Shown here: piece by piece, positions 39,368 through 48,105 of the stretch
Numbering within the stretch: position 1 is the stretch's first letter
Layout: each line of letters starts with the position of its first letter
NCBI RefSeq assembly: GCF_011762195.1
Contig: NZ_JAASQK010000001.1
Location: 124,001 to 188,000, forward strand
Source of the DNA: Sphingomonas oligoaromativorans
GTDB taxonomy: Bacteria; Pseudomonadota; Alphaproteobacteria; Sphingomonadales; Sphingomonadaceae
Direction of reading: 5' to 3'
DNA length: 64,000 nucleotides
The notes under the pieces: model-generated
Told to the model about the DNA's origin: nothing
Seen by the model: the letters and a program-made list of their open reading frames with translations, nothing else
Database searches by the model: none
Position numbers and translations under genes: made by a program

Positions 39368-40131
39368 TGGCGACGGGCATGACCCCCAAGATCAAGCTCA
39401 CCGACGTGGTGAAGCGTTTCGGCGAGAAGTGCGTGCTCGACGGGGTGAACCTGTCGGTCGAGCCAGGCGAGTCGGTGGCGATCATCGGCGGCTCTGGCAC
39501 CGGCAAGTCGGTGACCTTGAAGTGCATCCTCGCGCTGCTCATCCCGGACAGCGGGTCGATCGAGATCGACGGGCAGGAGATCGTCGGCGCGCGCTCCAGC
39601 GAGATCGCCAGGATCCGCGCCAAGTTCGGGATGCTCTTCCAGGGCGGCGCGCTGTTCGATTCGATGCCGGTATGGCGCAACGTCACCTTCGGCCTGACGC
39701 AGGGCCGGATGCGCGAACCGGCCCGGATGCGCCACATCGCCGAGGAGAATCTGGAGCGCGTGGGCCTCGGCAGGGACATCCTGAACCTCCGTCCCAACGA
39801 GCTTTCCGGCGGTATGCAGAAGCGCGTGGCGCTGGCCCGCGCGATCGCGCCGCGCCCGGAGATCATCTTCTTCGACGAGCCGACCACCGGCCTCGACCCG
39901 ATCCGCGCGGACATGATTAACGATCTCATCACCAGCCTGGTGAAGGATCTGGGCGTGACCGCGCTCACCATCACCCACGACATGAGTTCGGCCCGCAAGA
40001 TCGCGGATCGGGTGGCGATGCTCTACAACGGCCGCATCATCTGGCACGGCCCGCGCGACCGCCTCTACGACAGCGGCAACCCCTATGTGGACCAGTTCGT
40101 CCAGGGGCGGGCGGACGGCCCGATCCGCTGA
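39367..40131 (+). CDS. mlaF: MlaF-family ABC ATPase
   Basis: 254-residue ATPase that drives MlaE. Walker A is GGSGTGKS, the signature LSGGMQKRVALARAIA, and Walker B EIIFFDEPTTGLDP, followed by THDMSSA. Translational coupling to mlaE by TGATG fixes the start. The other partner visible in the window is MlaA at 4.8-5.7 kb. Confidence 0.95.
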   Translation: MATGMTPKIKLTDVVKRFGEKCVLDGVNLSVEPGESVAIIGGSGTGKSVTLKCILALLIPDSGSIEIDGQEIVGARSSEIARIRAKFGMLFQGGALFDSMPVWRNVTFGLTQGRMREPARMRHIAEENLERVGLGRDILNLRPNELSGGMQKRVALARAIAPRPEIIFFDEPTTGLDPIRADMINDLITSLVKDLGVTALTITHDMSSARKIADRVAMLYNGRIIWHGPRDRLYDSGNPYVDQFVQGRADGPIR

Positions 40132-40142
40132 GCGCGCGGGTG

Positions 40143-40523
40143 ATGTTCGATCACATCCACCATGTCGCGATCATCGCTTCGGATTATGCGCGGTCGAAGG
40201 CGTTCTACACCGGGGTGCTGGGCCTGCCGGTGATCGCCGAGGCCTATCGCGCCGAGCGGGATAGCTGGAAGCTCGACCTGAAGCTGGGCGATGCGCAGGT
40301 GGAGCTGTTCTCCTTCCCCAACCCGCCGGCGCGCGTGTCGCGGCCGGAGGCGTGCGGCCTGCGCCATCTCGCGCTGTCGGTGGCCGATCTGGATGCGGCG
40401 GTGGCCCATCTGGAGGGGCATGAGGTGGCTTGCGAGCCGATCCGCGTGGACGAATATACCGGCCGCCGCTTCACCTTCTTCGCGGACCCGGACGGCCTGC
40501 CGCTGGAGCTTTACGAGCGCTGA
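40143..40523 (+). CDS. VOC (glyoxalase/bleomycin-resistance) family protein
   Basis: 126-residue VOC-fold protein with a paired beta-alpha-beta-beta-beta layout: FDHIHHVAIIASDYARSKAFYTGVLGLPV, then GLRHLALSVADLDAAVAHL, ending FFADPDGLPLELYE. His and Glu positions fit metal ligands of GloA2/YaeR-type proteins. The exact reaction is unknown. It lies 11 bases after mlaF and is likely co-transcribed. Confidence 0.88.
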   Translation: MFDHIHHVAIIASDYARSKAFYTGVLGLPVIAEAYRAERDSWKLDLKLGDAQVELFSFPNPPARVSRPEACGLRHLALSVADLDAAVAHLEGHEVACEPIRVDEYTGRRFTFFADPDGLPLELYER

Positions 40524-40558
40524 GTTCATGGGCGGCTAACGCCCTGATGCGGGCATAT

Positions 40559-40594
40559 CTCCCCTCCCTGGAAGGGAGGGGGCGGGGGTGGGTT
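40559..40594 (+). repeat. Left inverted repeat of the DUF559 unit
   Basis: Starts CTCCCCTCCCTGGAAGGGAG and ends GGGGTGGGTT. The first 20 bases themselves form a hairpin (CTCCCTGGAAGGGAG). Matches the right repeat at 35 of 36 positions in inverted orientation. Confidence 0.9.
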
Positions 40595-40627
40595 GCCCTC
40601 CGTATGACGCGACGGCAGCATGAGGAT

Positions 40628-41014
40628 ATGCCTCGCGTCGCCCCTGACATGACTTCGAAAGCGCGCGCCTTGCGCAGAAGTGCAACGGAGGAGGAACGCC
40701 TGCTCTGGAAGCGGCTTCGCCATGCCCACCCGCGCTTCACGCGCCAGTTGCCCGTTGGTGGTTATATCGTCGACTTCGCTTGTCGGGCCGCAAGGATCGT
40801 GGTGGAGCTTGATGGCAGCCAGCATCTCGATGCCGTTGCGTATGACGTGGCCCGGACCACGTTTCTCGAAAGCCTCGGCTGGCAAGTCCTGCGTTTTTGG
40901 AACAGCGACATACGCGCCCATCCCGATGGCGTGGCCGATGCAATCCTGTCTACCGTCGAAGCCCGCCTCGGGCGAACCCACCCCCGCCCCCTCCCTTTCA
41001 GGGAGGGGAGTTGA
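40628..41014 (+). CDS. DUF559 domain protein (Vsr-like endonuclease fold)
   Basis: 128-residue protein with the DUF559 core: ATEEERLLWKRLRH, FTRQLPVGGYIVDFACRAARIVVELDGSQH (Asp49, Glu60, Asp62, His66) and FLESLGWQVLRFWNSDI. This fold belongs to the PD-(D/E)xK/Vsr nuclease group, though activity is unproven. The last twelve residues (THPRPLPFREGS) are read from the right inverted repeat. Start uncertain: ATG 40628 is chosen, ATG 40604 and 40649 are in frame. Confidence 0.82.
   Translation: MPRVAPDMTSKARALRRSATEEERLLWKRLRHAHPRFTRQLPVGGYIVDFACRAARIVVELDGSQHLDAVAYDVARTTFLESLGWQVLRFWNSDIRAHPDGVADAILSTVEARLGRTHPRPLPFREGS
40975..41010 (-). repeat. Right inverted repeat of the DUF559 unit
   Basis: On the minus strand it starts CTCCCCTCCCTGAAAGGGAG and ends GGGGTGGGTT. 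It differs from the left copy only at the first A of the central GAAA (GGAA in the left copy). It encodes the C-terminus of the DUF559 protein and ends four bases before the end of its stop codon. Confidence 0.9.
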
Positions 41015-41036
41015 GGGCCGCAATCCACCAATCCCA

Positions 41037-41073
41037 GAAATAAGGCGCGCGGAGCCCTCAGGCCCCGCGCGCC
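41037..41073 (-). terminator. Probable terminator of phaA
   Basis: On the minus strand, 17 bases after the phaA stop, the stem GGCGCGCGG / CCGCGCGCC (9 bp, perfect) is followed by TTATTTCTGG, a weak T-rich tail. Confidence 0.6.
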
Positions 41074-41090
41074 GGCCCTGACTCAACCTC

Positions 41091-42263
41091 TTACCGCTCG
41101 ACGCAGAGCGCGATGCCCATGCCGCCGCCGATGCAGAGCGTGGCGAGGCCCTTCTTGGCGTCGCGCTTCTCCATCTCGTAGATCAGCGTGGTGAGGATGC
41201 GCGCGCCCGACGCGCCGATCGGGTGGCCGATGGCGATCGCGCCGCCGTTGACGTTCACCTTCTCGGCCGGGAGCCCCAGCTCCTGACAGACCGACATCGC
41301 CTGCGAGGCGAATGCCTCGTTGGCTTCGATCAGATCGAGATCGTCGATGGTCCAGCCGGCCTTTTCCAGCGCCTTCCTGGTCGCGGTGACGGGGCCGATG
41401 CCCATGATAGCCGGATCGACGCCGGTCGACGCCCAGCTCTTCACCTTGGCGAGCACCTTGGAGCCGCGCTTCGCCGCTTCCTCGGCCGACATCAGCACCA
41501 GCGCGGCGGCGCCGTCGTTGAGGCCGGAGGCGTTGGCGGCGGTTACCGTGCCGTCCTTTTTGAAGGCGGGCTTCAGTTTCTCCATCGCCTCGATGGTGGC
41601 GCCGTCGCGGATATATTCGTCATTCTCGACGATCGTGTCGCCCTTGCGGCCCTTGACGGTGACGGGCGCGATCTCGTCCTTGAAGCGGCCCGAGGCGCGC
41701 GCCTTCTCCGCCTTGTTCTGGCTGGCTACCGAGAACTTGTCCTGATCCGCGCGGCTGATCTGATACTTCTCGGCGAGGTTCTCGGCGGTGATGCCCATAT
41801 GGTAGTTGTTGAAGGCATCCCACAGGCCGTCGACGATCATCGTGTCGACCATGGTGAGGTTGCCCATCTTGGTGCCGCCGCGCAGATTCTGCGCGTGGGG
41901 AGCGAGCGACATGCTCTCCTGACCGCCCGCGACGATGATCGAGGCGTCGCCGTTGGCGATCGACTGCATCCCCAGCGCCACCGCGCGCAGGCCCGATCCG
42001 CACACCTGATTGACGCTCCACGCCGGCACTTCCTTGGGGATGCCCGCCGCGATCGACGCCTGACGCGCCGGGTTCTGGCCCTGCGCCGCCGTCAACACCT
42101 GGCCGAGGATGACCTCGGAAACCTCCTCACCGGAAACGCCGGCCTGTGCCAGCGCCGCCTCGATGGCGACGCGGCCGAGCTCGTGCGCGGGCGTCGAGCC
42201 GAACGCGCCGAGGAAGCTGCCCACCGGGGTACGCTTCGCCGCGGTGATGACGACGTCAGTCAT
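41091..42263 (-). CDS. phaA: Acetyl-CoA C-acetyltransferase (beta-ketothiolase)
   Basis: Condenses two acetyl-CoA to acetoacetyl-CoA, the first step of polyhydroxybutyrate synthesis. The 390-residue product has the acylated Cys88 in [10 protein letters not shown], His347 in [10 protein letters not shown] and the catalytic Cys377 in LCIGGGMG. Its place 36 bases after a PhaC-like gene and near phaR supports a storage-polymer role rather than fatty acid degradation. Confidence 0.93.
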   Translation of the reverse strand: MTDVVITAAKRTPVGSFLGAFGSTPAHELGRVAIEAALAQAGVSGEEVSEVILGQVLTAAQGQNPARQASIAAGIPKEVPAWSVNQVCGSGLRAVALGMQSIANGDASIIVAGGQESMSLAPHAQNLRGGTKMGNLTMVDTMIVDGLWDAFNNYHMGITAENLAEKYQISRADQDKFSVASQNKAEKARASGRFKDEIAPVTVKGRKGDTIVENDEYIRDGATIEAMEKLKPAFKKDGTVTAANASGLNDGAAALVLMSAEEAAKRGSKVLAKVKSWASTGVDPAIMGIGPVTATRKALEKAGWTIDDLDLIEANEAFASQAMSVCQELGLPAEKVNVNGGAIAIGHPIGASGARILTTLIYEMEKRDAKKGLATLCIGGGMGIALCVER

Positions 42264-42299
42264 GAATCAAAACTCCTGCTGGGACTGCATGGAACCTTA

Positions 42300-43292
42300 T
42301 CAGGCCATATGGGGACGTGTCAGCCATTCGGCCAGCGTTTGCCACAAGCTGGCGCGCGCCCGGCCGCCGACCACCATGCCGACATGTCCTTGCGCCAATG
42401 TGACGCGCTCTCCGGCCCCCGTGGCGCTCGCCGCAGGGACGATGCGGTCGGTCGTGGAGACGATGTCGAGCAGCGGGCAGGCGAGCGCCGCCGGATCGAC
42501 CACGCGTCCGCCGACCGTCCAGCGGCCCTCGCCCGGATCGTCGCGCCCGAACATGGCCTCCGCCAGCTCGCGGCCGGCGGCGGGGGTGAGGGGGGCGCCG
42601 TCGTTCGCCCAGTCCTCCAGCGCGACGAAGCGGCGGGTTGCCTGCGCGCCGCGCTCACTCTGCCCGAAGGCGATGAACTTCTCGACCGTCCGGCGCGGAT
42701 CGAGCCGCCAGAAGGCCGCCTGCAACACCTCGACGGGGAGGAGGCCCATCGCGTCGGCCGTGGGGCGAGCCTGTTCCCAGATTTCGACCATGCCGCGCCG
42801 CGCCTCGTCCGGGAAGCCCGAGAAGCGCCACGGCGTTGCGATCAGCGCCAGGGCTGCCGGCGGTCGGAGCGTCGCGGCGGCGAGCGCCATGGTGCCGCCG
42901 AGGCAATAGCCCGCGATCGCCGCATCGGGGCCGACCGTCTCCATCAAGGGCAGCAGCAGCGTCTCGACATGGCCGGCGATGGTGAGGCCCGCTTCCGTCC
43001 TGTCGGGCTCGCCCCAGTCGACCAGCAGCGGCCTCAGCCTCTGCGTCGAGAGCCAGCGCAGCATCGAGACGTCGGGCAGCAGATCGAGCACATGCGGCGG
43101 ATTGATGAGCGAGGGCACGAAGACCACCGGCCGCCCTTCGCCGCCATAATCCAGCAGGGAAGCCCGCCCGATCCGCGCGATCTCGGGCATCGGGGCGGGG
43201 CGGGGCTCGCGGGGGGCGGCCTGATAGGCCCGCAATCCATGCAGCGCTGCGGCCATCTTTTCGGGCTCTCCCGCCGTTTCGCTGCGCAGCAT
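42300..43292 (-). CDS. PhaC-like polyhydroxyalkanoate synthase / alpha-beta hydrolase
   Basis: 330-residue alpha/beta-hydrolase with a cysteine nucleophile in the synthase-type lipase box GYCLGGT (Cys130), Asp282 in STTDRIVP and His303 in QGHVGMVVG. Cys instead of Ser and a location between phaA and phaR point to a PHA synthase, close in size to class III PhaC. No PhaE or phaB is present nearby. The start is uncertain: ATG 43292 lacks a ribosome binding site, ATG 43256 (MAAALHGLRAYQ) has GGGAGAG. Confidence 0.8.
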   Translation of the reverse strand: MLRSETAGEPEKMAAALHGLRAYQAAPREPRPAPMPEIARIGRASLLDYGGEGRPVVFVPSLINPPHVLDLLPDVSMLRWLSTQRLRPLLVDWGEPDRTEAGLTIAGHVETLLLPLMETVGPDAAIAGYCLGGTMALAAATLRPPAALALIATPWRFSGFPDEARRGMVEIWEQARPTADAMGLLPVEVLQAAFWRLDPRRTVEKFIAFGQSERGAQATRRFVALEDWANDGAPLTPAAGRELAEAMFGRDDPGEGRWTVGGRVVDPAALACPLLDIVSTTDRIVPAASATGAGERVTLAQGHVGMVVGGRARASLWQTLAEWLTRPHMA

Positions 43293-43395
43293 GGCGAGAA
43301 AGAGGGGAAGGGGCCTCGGCCTGTGTTGCGATGCGGAATGCTTTGATGTTAGCGTATCTTGGCACGGCAACATGCCGGGGGGAGAAGGACGAGTC

Positions 43396-43959
43396 ATGGC
43401 GAAGTCAGCTTCCGGGTCCGATACGGTCATTATCAAGAAGTACGCTAATCGCCGGCTCTACAACACCGAGACGTCGAGCTACATCACGCTGGACCACCTC
43501 GCCGCGATGACGCGTGAGGGGCGCGACTTCAAGGTGCTCGACGCGCGCAGCGACGAGGACATCACCCACGCCGTCCTCACCCAGATCATCATGGACGAGG
43601 AAACGCGCGGGCAGACCTTGCTGCCGGTCAACTTCCTCCGGCAGTTGATCGCGCTTTACGGCGATTCGATGCAGTCGATGGTGCCGCAATATCTGGAAGC
43701 CTCGATGGAGGCGTTCCGCCGCAACCAGCAGCAGTTCCGCTCGGCCATGGAAGGCGCCTTCTCGGGCGGCCCCTTCGCCGAGATCGCCAAGCGCAACATG
43801 GCGATGTTCGAGGCCGCCGCCACCGCCTTCAAGCCGGGCAGCACGCCCGCCGGCACCGCATCCGGCGCGGAAGCGCCGGCCGCCAAGGATGACGAACTGG
43901 CCACGCTCAAGGCGCAGCTCGCCAGCCTTCAGGACAAGATCGACAAGATGGGGAAGTAA
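43396..43959 (+). CDS. phaR: Polyhydroxyalkanoate synthesis repressor PhaR
   Basis: 187-residue DNA- and granule-binding regulator. The N-terminal PhaR domain reads IIKKYANRRLYNTETSSYITLDHLAAMTREGRDFKVLDARSDEDITHAVLTQII. It is followed by the PHB-accumulation region (LPVNFLRQLIALYGDSMQSMVPQYLEASMEAF) and a short C-terminal coiled coil. ATG 43396 has GGAGAAGG upstream. It is divergent from the PhaC-like gene, which it probably represses. Confidence 0.95.
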   Translation: MAKSASGSDTVIIKKYANRRLYNTETSSYITLDHLAAMTREGRDFKVLDARSDEDITHAVLTQIIMDEETRGQTLLPVNFLRQLIALYGDSMQSMVPQYLEASMEAFRRNQQQFRSAMEGAFSGGPFAEIAKRNMAMFEAAATAFKPGSTPAGTASGAEAPAAKDDELATLKAQLASLQDKIDKMGK

Positions 43960-43982
43960 GGGCGCGAGCCCTTCTTCTTTTG
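43958..43982 (+). terminator. Terminator of phaR
   Basis: AAGGGC (43958-43963) pairs with GCCCTT (43968-43973) around a GCGA loop, starting in the TAA stop codon. It is followed by CTTCTTTTG. Confidence 0.75.
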
Positions 43983-44016
43983 CCTGCACGTTTCTGAGCG
44001 GGCGCCGAAACTCTCC

Positions 44017-44046
44017 CGTCATCTCGGATCAAGTCCGGGATGACGG
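44017..44046 (+). repeat. Single palindromic repeat unit
   Basis: CGTCATCTCGGatcaagtCCGGGATGACGG is one hairpin of the GTCATCCCGG family with one mismatched pair. It lies between phaR and the convergent amidohydrolase gene. Confidence 0.85.
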
Positions 44047-44090
44047 GGCGGAGAGGCGAGGCGGCAGTCGACGCCCTTCGCGTCCGCCCG

Positions 44091-45785
44091 TTACTTCTTC
44101 ACCCACACGCGCTGGCCGCCGATCCACGTCTCCTGCACCTGCGTGGCGCGGATGGCCTGCGGATCGGTGGTCGTCAGCGGGTCGCGATCGACCAGCACGA
44201 AATCGGCCATATGGCCGGGCTCCAGCGACCCCAGCCGATCCTCCGCCTTCGCCGCATAGGCCGCCCCGCTCGTGAAGGCGGCGAGCGCTTGCGGCATGGT
44301 GATCTTTTCAGACGGCTGCCAGCCGCCCGGCGGCTGCCCCTGCGCATCCTCGCGGCTCACCGCGGCGGCGAGGCCGGGGAAGGGGTTGGGGCTCTCGACC
44401 GGATAATCCGATCCGAAGGCGAGCGGCACATGCTCGGCCTCCATCGTCGCCCAGGCATAGGCGCCCTTGAGCCGCTCGGGGCCTAGGCGCGCTTCCGCCA
44501 TCTTCCAGTCGCTCGTCTCGTGGGTCGGCTGCATCGAGGCGACGATGCCGTTCCTGGCGAAGCGCGGCAGGTCGGCCGGGTCGACGATCTGGGCGTGTTC
44601 GATCCGCCAGCGGCGATCGCCTTTGTAGGTTTCGGCCAGCTCCTCATAGGCGCCGAGCACCTGCGCGTTGGCCGCATCCCCGATGGCGTGGACGGCCACC
44701 TGAAAACCGTCCATCGCGGCACGGCTCATCAGGTTCTTGAGCTTGGTGTCGTCGAGGAACTGGAGGCCGCGCGTGTCGGGCTTGTCGGCATAAGGCTGTT
44801 TCAGCCATGCGCCGCGCGAACCGAGCGCGCCGTCCGCGAACAGCTTGACGCCGACCATCCGTAGATGCCCGTCGTAGAGCCACGGCGTCGGCCCGGTGCC
44901 CGCCACCGACAGCGCGGTGTCGACGCCGAGCCCATAGCTCACGATCCGAACCCGGAGCTGCCCGGCATCGCCCGCGCGGCGCAGCACGTTCCAGTCGTCG
45001 GCGCTGGTGCCCATGTCGCAGGTGGCGGTGATGCCGAAGCCGAGCAGCGCCTCCTGCGCCTTGCGGAAGGCGTCGTCGCGTTCCAGCGGGGCGGGCTGCG
45101 GCACGGCGCGCAGGATCAGATCCTTCGCGGCATCGACGAAGACGCCGGTCGGCTTGCCCTTGGCGTCACGCTCGATGCGGCCGCCGGCCGGGTCTTTGGT
45201 GGAGGCGCTGATCCCCGCCGCCGCCATCGCCGCCGTGTTGGCGAGCAGCGCATGGCCGTCGACGCGGGTGAGCACGACCGGGCGATCCTTCACCGCCAGA
45301 TCGAGATCGGCGGCGGTCGGGAAGCGGCCGAGGCCCCATTTCTCCTGATTCCAGCCGAAACCCTGCACCCATGCCGGCTGCGGATGGCTGGCGGCGTAGT
45401 TCGCCACCTTGGTCTGCGCGTCGGCGAGGCTGGTCGTGCCCGAGAGATCGACATGGGTGAGCTGGAAGCCCAACTCCATGACATGCCCATGCGCGTCGAT
45501 CAGGCCGGGGAGGAGCGTCCGCCCCTTGCCGTCGAGCTTGAAGTCCAGCCATTCGGGGCGCTTGTCGCCGGGCTGGAGGAGCTTGGCGACCTTGCCGTCC
45601 TTGCCGATCAGCAGGCCGGTGAAATGCTCGATCTGCCCGTCCTTGCCGACGGTATAGCCGTTCACATTGTCGAGCAGCCCGCCGACGGTGGGCGGGGCGG
45701 GGGCATAGGCCTGCGGCTGTTTCTTCGCCGCGGCGGGGCTCGCCAGCGCTGCGAGGGCCGCCAGCGCGGCGAGCGTGGCCCTCAC
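44091..45785 (-). CDS. Exported amidohydrolase (YtcJ-like)
   Basis: 564-residue metal-dependent amidohydrolase with a short signal peptide (VRATLAALAALAALASPAAA). Metal motif HGHVMELG (from LLPGLIDAHGHV), VAVHAIGDAAN, RIEHAQIV and FGSDYPVESPNPF match the YtcJ-like group. Most members have unknown substrates. The GTG at 45785 overlaps the dehydrogenase stop (GTGA), so the two are coupled. Acts in the periplasm by prediction. Confidence 0.87.
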   Translation of the reverse strand: MRATLAALAALAALASPAAAKKQPQAYAPAPPTVGGLLDNVNGYTVGKDGQIEHFTGLLIGKDGKVAKLLQPGDKRPEWLDFKLDGKGRTLLPGLIDAHGHVMELGFQLTHVDLSGTTSLADAQTKVANYAASHPQPAWVQGFGWNQEKWGLGRFPTAADLDLAVKDRPVVLTRVDGHALLANTAAMAAAGISASTKDPAGGRIERDAKGKPTGVFVDAAKDLILRAVPQPAPLERDDAFRKAQEALLGFGITATCDMGTSADDWNVLRRAGDAGQLRVRIVSYGLGVDTALSVAGTGPTPWLYDGHLRMVGVKLFADGALGSRGAWLKQPYADKPDTRGLQFLDDTKLKNLMSRAAMDGFQVAVHAIGDAANAQVLGAYEELAETYKGDRRWRIEHAQIVDPADLPRFARNGIVASMQPTHETSDWKMAEARLGPERLKGAYAWATMEAEHVPLAFGSDYPVESPNPFPGLAAAVSREDAQGQPPGGWQPSEKITMPQALAAFTSGAAYAAKAEDRLGSLEPGHMADFVLVDRDPLTTTDPQAIRATQVQETWIGGQRVWVKK

Positions 45786-46648
45786 CTGGGCAGCCGCCGG
45801 ACCAGCGACGACGTATCCTGCCGCCCGCCGCCCATCGCCTGCACCTCGGCGTAGAACTGGTCGACCAAGGCCGCGACCGGAAGCGTCGCGCCATTGGCCC
45901 GCGCCTCTTCCAGCGCGAGGCCGAGATCCTTGCGCATCCAGTCCACCGCGAAGCCGAAGTCGAACTCGTCCTTCGCCATCGTCCCCCAGCGGTTGACCAT
46001 CTGCCAGCTCGACGCGGCGCCGCCCGACACGGCCTCGAAGGTGCGATCGAGATCGAGATCGGCCGCCTGCGCGAAGCGAAGCGCCTCGGAGAGGCCCTGC
46101 ACCACGCCGGCGATGGCGATCTGGTTCACCATCTTGGCGGTCTGCCCGGCGCCCGATTTGCCGATATGGACCATGCGCGCGGCATAGGCCTGCATCAGCG
46201 GCTGGGCGGCCTCGAACGCCGCCTTCGAGCCGCCGCACATGATCGAAAGCTGGCCCTTCTCGGCGCCCGCCTGCCCGCCCGATACCGGCGCGTCGAGCAC
46301 CAGCAGGCCGTGATCCTTGCCCTCGACGCCGAGCTGGCGCGCGATGCGGGCGGAGACGGTGGTGTGATCGACGAACAGCGCGCCGGGCCTCATCGCGCGG
46401 AAGGCGCCCTTCGGCCCGAGCGTCACCTCCGCCAGATCGTCGTCGGTGCCGACACAGGAGAAGACCGCGTCCGCGCCTTCCGCGGCCTCCGCCGCGCTGG
46501 TGGCCATCCGGCCGCCATGGGCCGCGACCCAGGCTTCGGCCTTCGCCGCGCTCCGGTTGTAGACGGTGAGATCGTGGCCGGCGGCCGCGAGGTGACGGGC
46601 CATCGGGGCGCCCATCACGCCCAGCCCGAGATATGCCAGTTTCGCCAT
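45782..46648 (-). CDS. Beta-hydroxyacid dehydrogenase (3-hydroxyisobutyrate dehydrogenase family)
   Basis: 288-residue NAD(P)-dependent dehydrogenase. The Rossmann motif GLGVMGAPMARHL is at the N-terminus, then VDHTTVSARIARQL, DAPVSGGQAGAEKGQL, and GKSGAGQTAKMVNQ with the catalytic lysine. Substrate may be 3-hydroxyisobutyrate, tartronate semialdehyde or succinic semialdehyde; it cannot be decided here. ATG 46648 places the nucleotide-binding motif at the N-terminus. Confidence 0.9.
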   Translation of the reverse strand: MAKLAYLGLGVMGAPMARHLAAAGHDLTVYNRSAAKAEAWVAAHGGRMATSAAEAAEGADAVFSCVGTDDDLAEVTLGPKGAFRAMRPGALFVDHTTVSARIARQLGVEGKDHGLLVLDAPVSGGQAGAEKGQLSIMCGGSKAAFEAAQPLMQAYAARMVHIGKSGAGQTAKMVNQIAIAGVVQGLSEALRFAQAADLDLDRTFEAVSGGAASSWQMVNRWGTMAKDEFDFGFAVDWMRKDLGLALEEARANGATLPVAALVDQFYAEVQAMGGGRQDTSSLVRRLPR

Positions 46649-46708
46649 AGGGCCGGGGGCATAACGCACCTTTCTTGCCGCCGCCAGATGGTCTAGGCCC
46701 GCTCCATC

Positions 46709-47962
46709 ATGGCAACGCTAGAAGCAACCGCACGCCGCCCCGAGGATCACCCCGTCGTCACCATGGCGGACATTCGGATCGCGCACGAGCGCATTGCTCC
46801 CAGTATCGTCCGCACGCCCACGCTTTATTCGAAGACGCTTTCCGCGCTGACGGGCGCCAATGTCTGGCTGAAGTTCGAGAATCTCCAGTTCACCGCCGCC
46901 TACAAGGAGCGGGGCGCACTCAACAGGCTGCTCCAGCTCACCGACGAGGAGAAGGCGCGCGGCGTGATCGCGGCATCGGCCGGCAACCATGCGCAGGGCC
47001 TCGCTTATCATGGCGCGCGGCTGGGTATCCCGGTCACGATCGTGATGCCGAGGCCGACGCCGACCGTGAAGGTGCAGCAGACCGAAGGCCATGGCGCCGA
47101 GGTGATCCAGACCGGCGAGCGCTTCGACGATGCGCAGGCGACGGCCTATGAGATCGCGGCCCAGCGCGGCCTCACCTTCGTCCACCCGTTCGACGATCCG
47201 GCGATCATCGCGGGGCAGGGGACGGTCGCGGTCGAGATGCTGGAGGACGTTCCCCAGATCGACACGCTGGCGATCCCGATCGGCGGCGGCGGGCTGATCT
47301 CGGGCTGCGCGACGGCGGCGAAGGCGATTCGCGCGGACATCGACGTGGTCGGCGTGCAGGCGGAACTGTATCCGTCCATGTATGCCGAGCTGAACCATGT
47401 CGACCTGCCGTGCGAGGGCGATACGCTGGCCGAGGGCATCGCGGTCAAGCGGCCGGGCAATCTCACCCGCGAGATCGTGCGTGCGCTGATCCGTGACGTG
47501 GTGCTGGTGTCCGAACGCGGGCTGGAGGAGGCGGTGGCGCTGCTGCTCCAGATCGAGAAGACGGTGGTGGAGGGCGCCGGTGCGGCGGGCCTCGCCGCGC
47601 TGCTCGCCCATCCGCAGCGCTTCGCGGGGCGCAATGTCGGCCTCGTGCTGACGGGCGGCAATATCGACACGCGCCTGCTCGCCAACGTGCTGCTGCGCGA
47701 TCTCGCCCGCTCGGGGAGGCTCGCGCGCCTGCGCATCCGGCTTCAGGATCGTCCGGGCGCGCTGTTCAACGTCGCGCGGGTGTTCGACGAGCAGCAGGTG
47801 AACATCATCGAGATCTATCACCAGCGTGTCTTCACCACGCTGCCGGCCAAGGGACTCATCACCGATATCGAGTGCGAGACTCGCGATTCCCGCCATCTCG
47901 ATCGGCTGGTCGCGGCGCTGACGAACCATGGCTATGAGGTCAGCCGCGTCGAGCTGGCTTGA
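46709..47962 (+). CDS. ilvA: Threonine ammonia-lyase (threonine dehydratase)
   Basis: PLP enzyme converting threonine to 2-oxobutyrate for isoleucine synthesis. The 417-residue product has Lys66 in FTAAYKERGAL, SAGNHAQGLAYHGA, the glycine-rich PLP phosphate loop PIGGGGLISG and a C-terminal ACT domain (about 345-417) for allosteric control. The ACT layout fits the single-ACT-domain group. Divergent from the dehydrogenase gene. Confidence 0.94.
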   Translation: MATLEATARRPEDHPVVTMADIRIAHERIAPSIVRTPTLYSKTLSALTGANVWLKFENLQFTAAYKERGALNRLLQLTDEEKARGVIAASAGNHAQGLAYHGARLGIPVTIVMPRPTPTVKVQQTEGHGAEVIQTGERFDDAQATAYEIAAQRGLTFVHPFDDPAIIAGQGTVAVEMLEDVPQIDTLAIPIGGGGLISGCATAAKAIRADIDVVGVQAELYPSMYAELNHVDLPCEGDTLAEGIAVKRPGNLTREIVRALIRDVVLVSERGLEEAVALLLQIEKTVVEGAGAAGLAALLAHPQRFAGRNVGLVLTGGNIDTRLLANVLLRDLARSGRLARLRIRLQDRPGALFNVARVFDEQQVNIIEIYHQRVFTTLPAKGLITDIECETRDSRHLDRLVAALTNHGYEVSRVELA

Positions 47963-47970
47963 CGAAAAAT

Positions 47971-48024
47971 GGCCCGCTTTGGGGTGAATCGTCGCGAAAC
48001 GGGCCGTTAACTTTCTTTTAACGG
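47971..48024 (+). terminator. Possible terminator of ilvA with an adjoining inverted repeat
   Basis: GGCCCG (47971-47976) can pair with CGGGCC (48000-48005), TTT/AAA extend the stem, and the tail is GTTAACTTTCTTTT. A second dyad overlaps it, CCGTTAA-N7-TTAACGG (48004-48024), which could instead be an operator before the transferase gene. Confidence 0.5.
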
Positions 48025-48105
48025 CTGGTGACTCTTCCGCGCGGGCGGCACTTGCCTCATATAAGGTTCAGGAACTTTGTTTGGCACGAGAGGACGGCCA
48101 GGACG

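Larger units (their letters stand above)
40559..41010 (+). mobile_element. Candidate mobile unit: DUF559 gene enclosed by 36-bp inverted repeats
   Basis: A 452-base unit whose ends (40559-40594 and 40975-41010) are inverted copies identical at 35 of 36 positions. Almost all of the interior is the DUF559 endonuclease-like gene. No obvious target-site duplication flanks it. No transposase is present; mobility by the endonuclease is inference. Confidence 0.6.

Noticed and set aside
40559..41010. Classical insertion sequence
   Set aside because: No transposase and no clear target-site duplication, so it is only called a candidate mobile unit.
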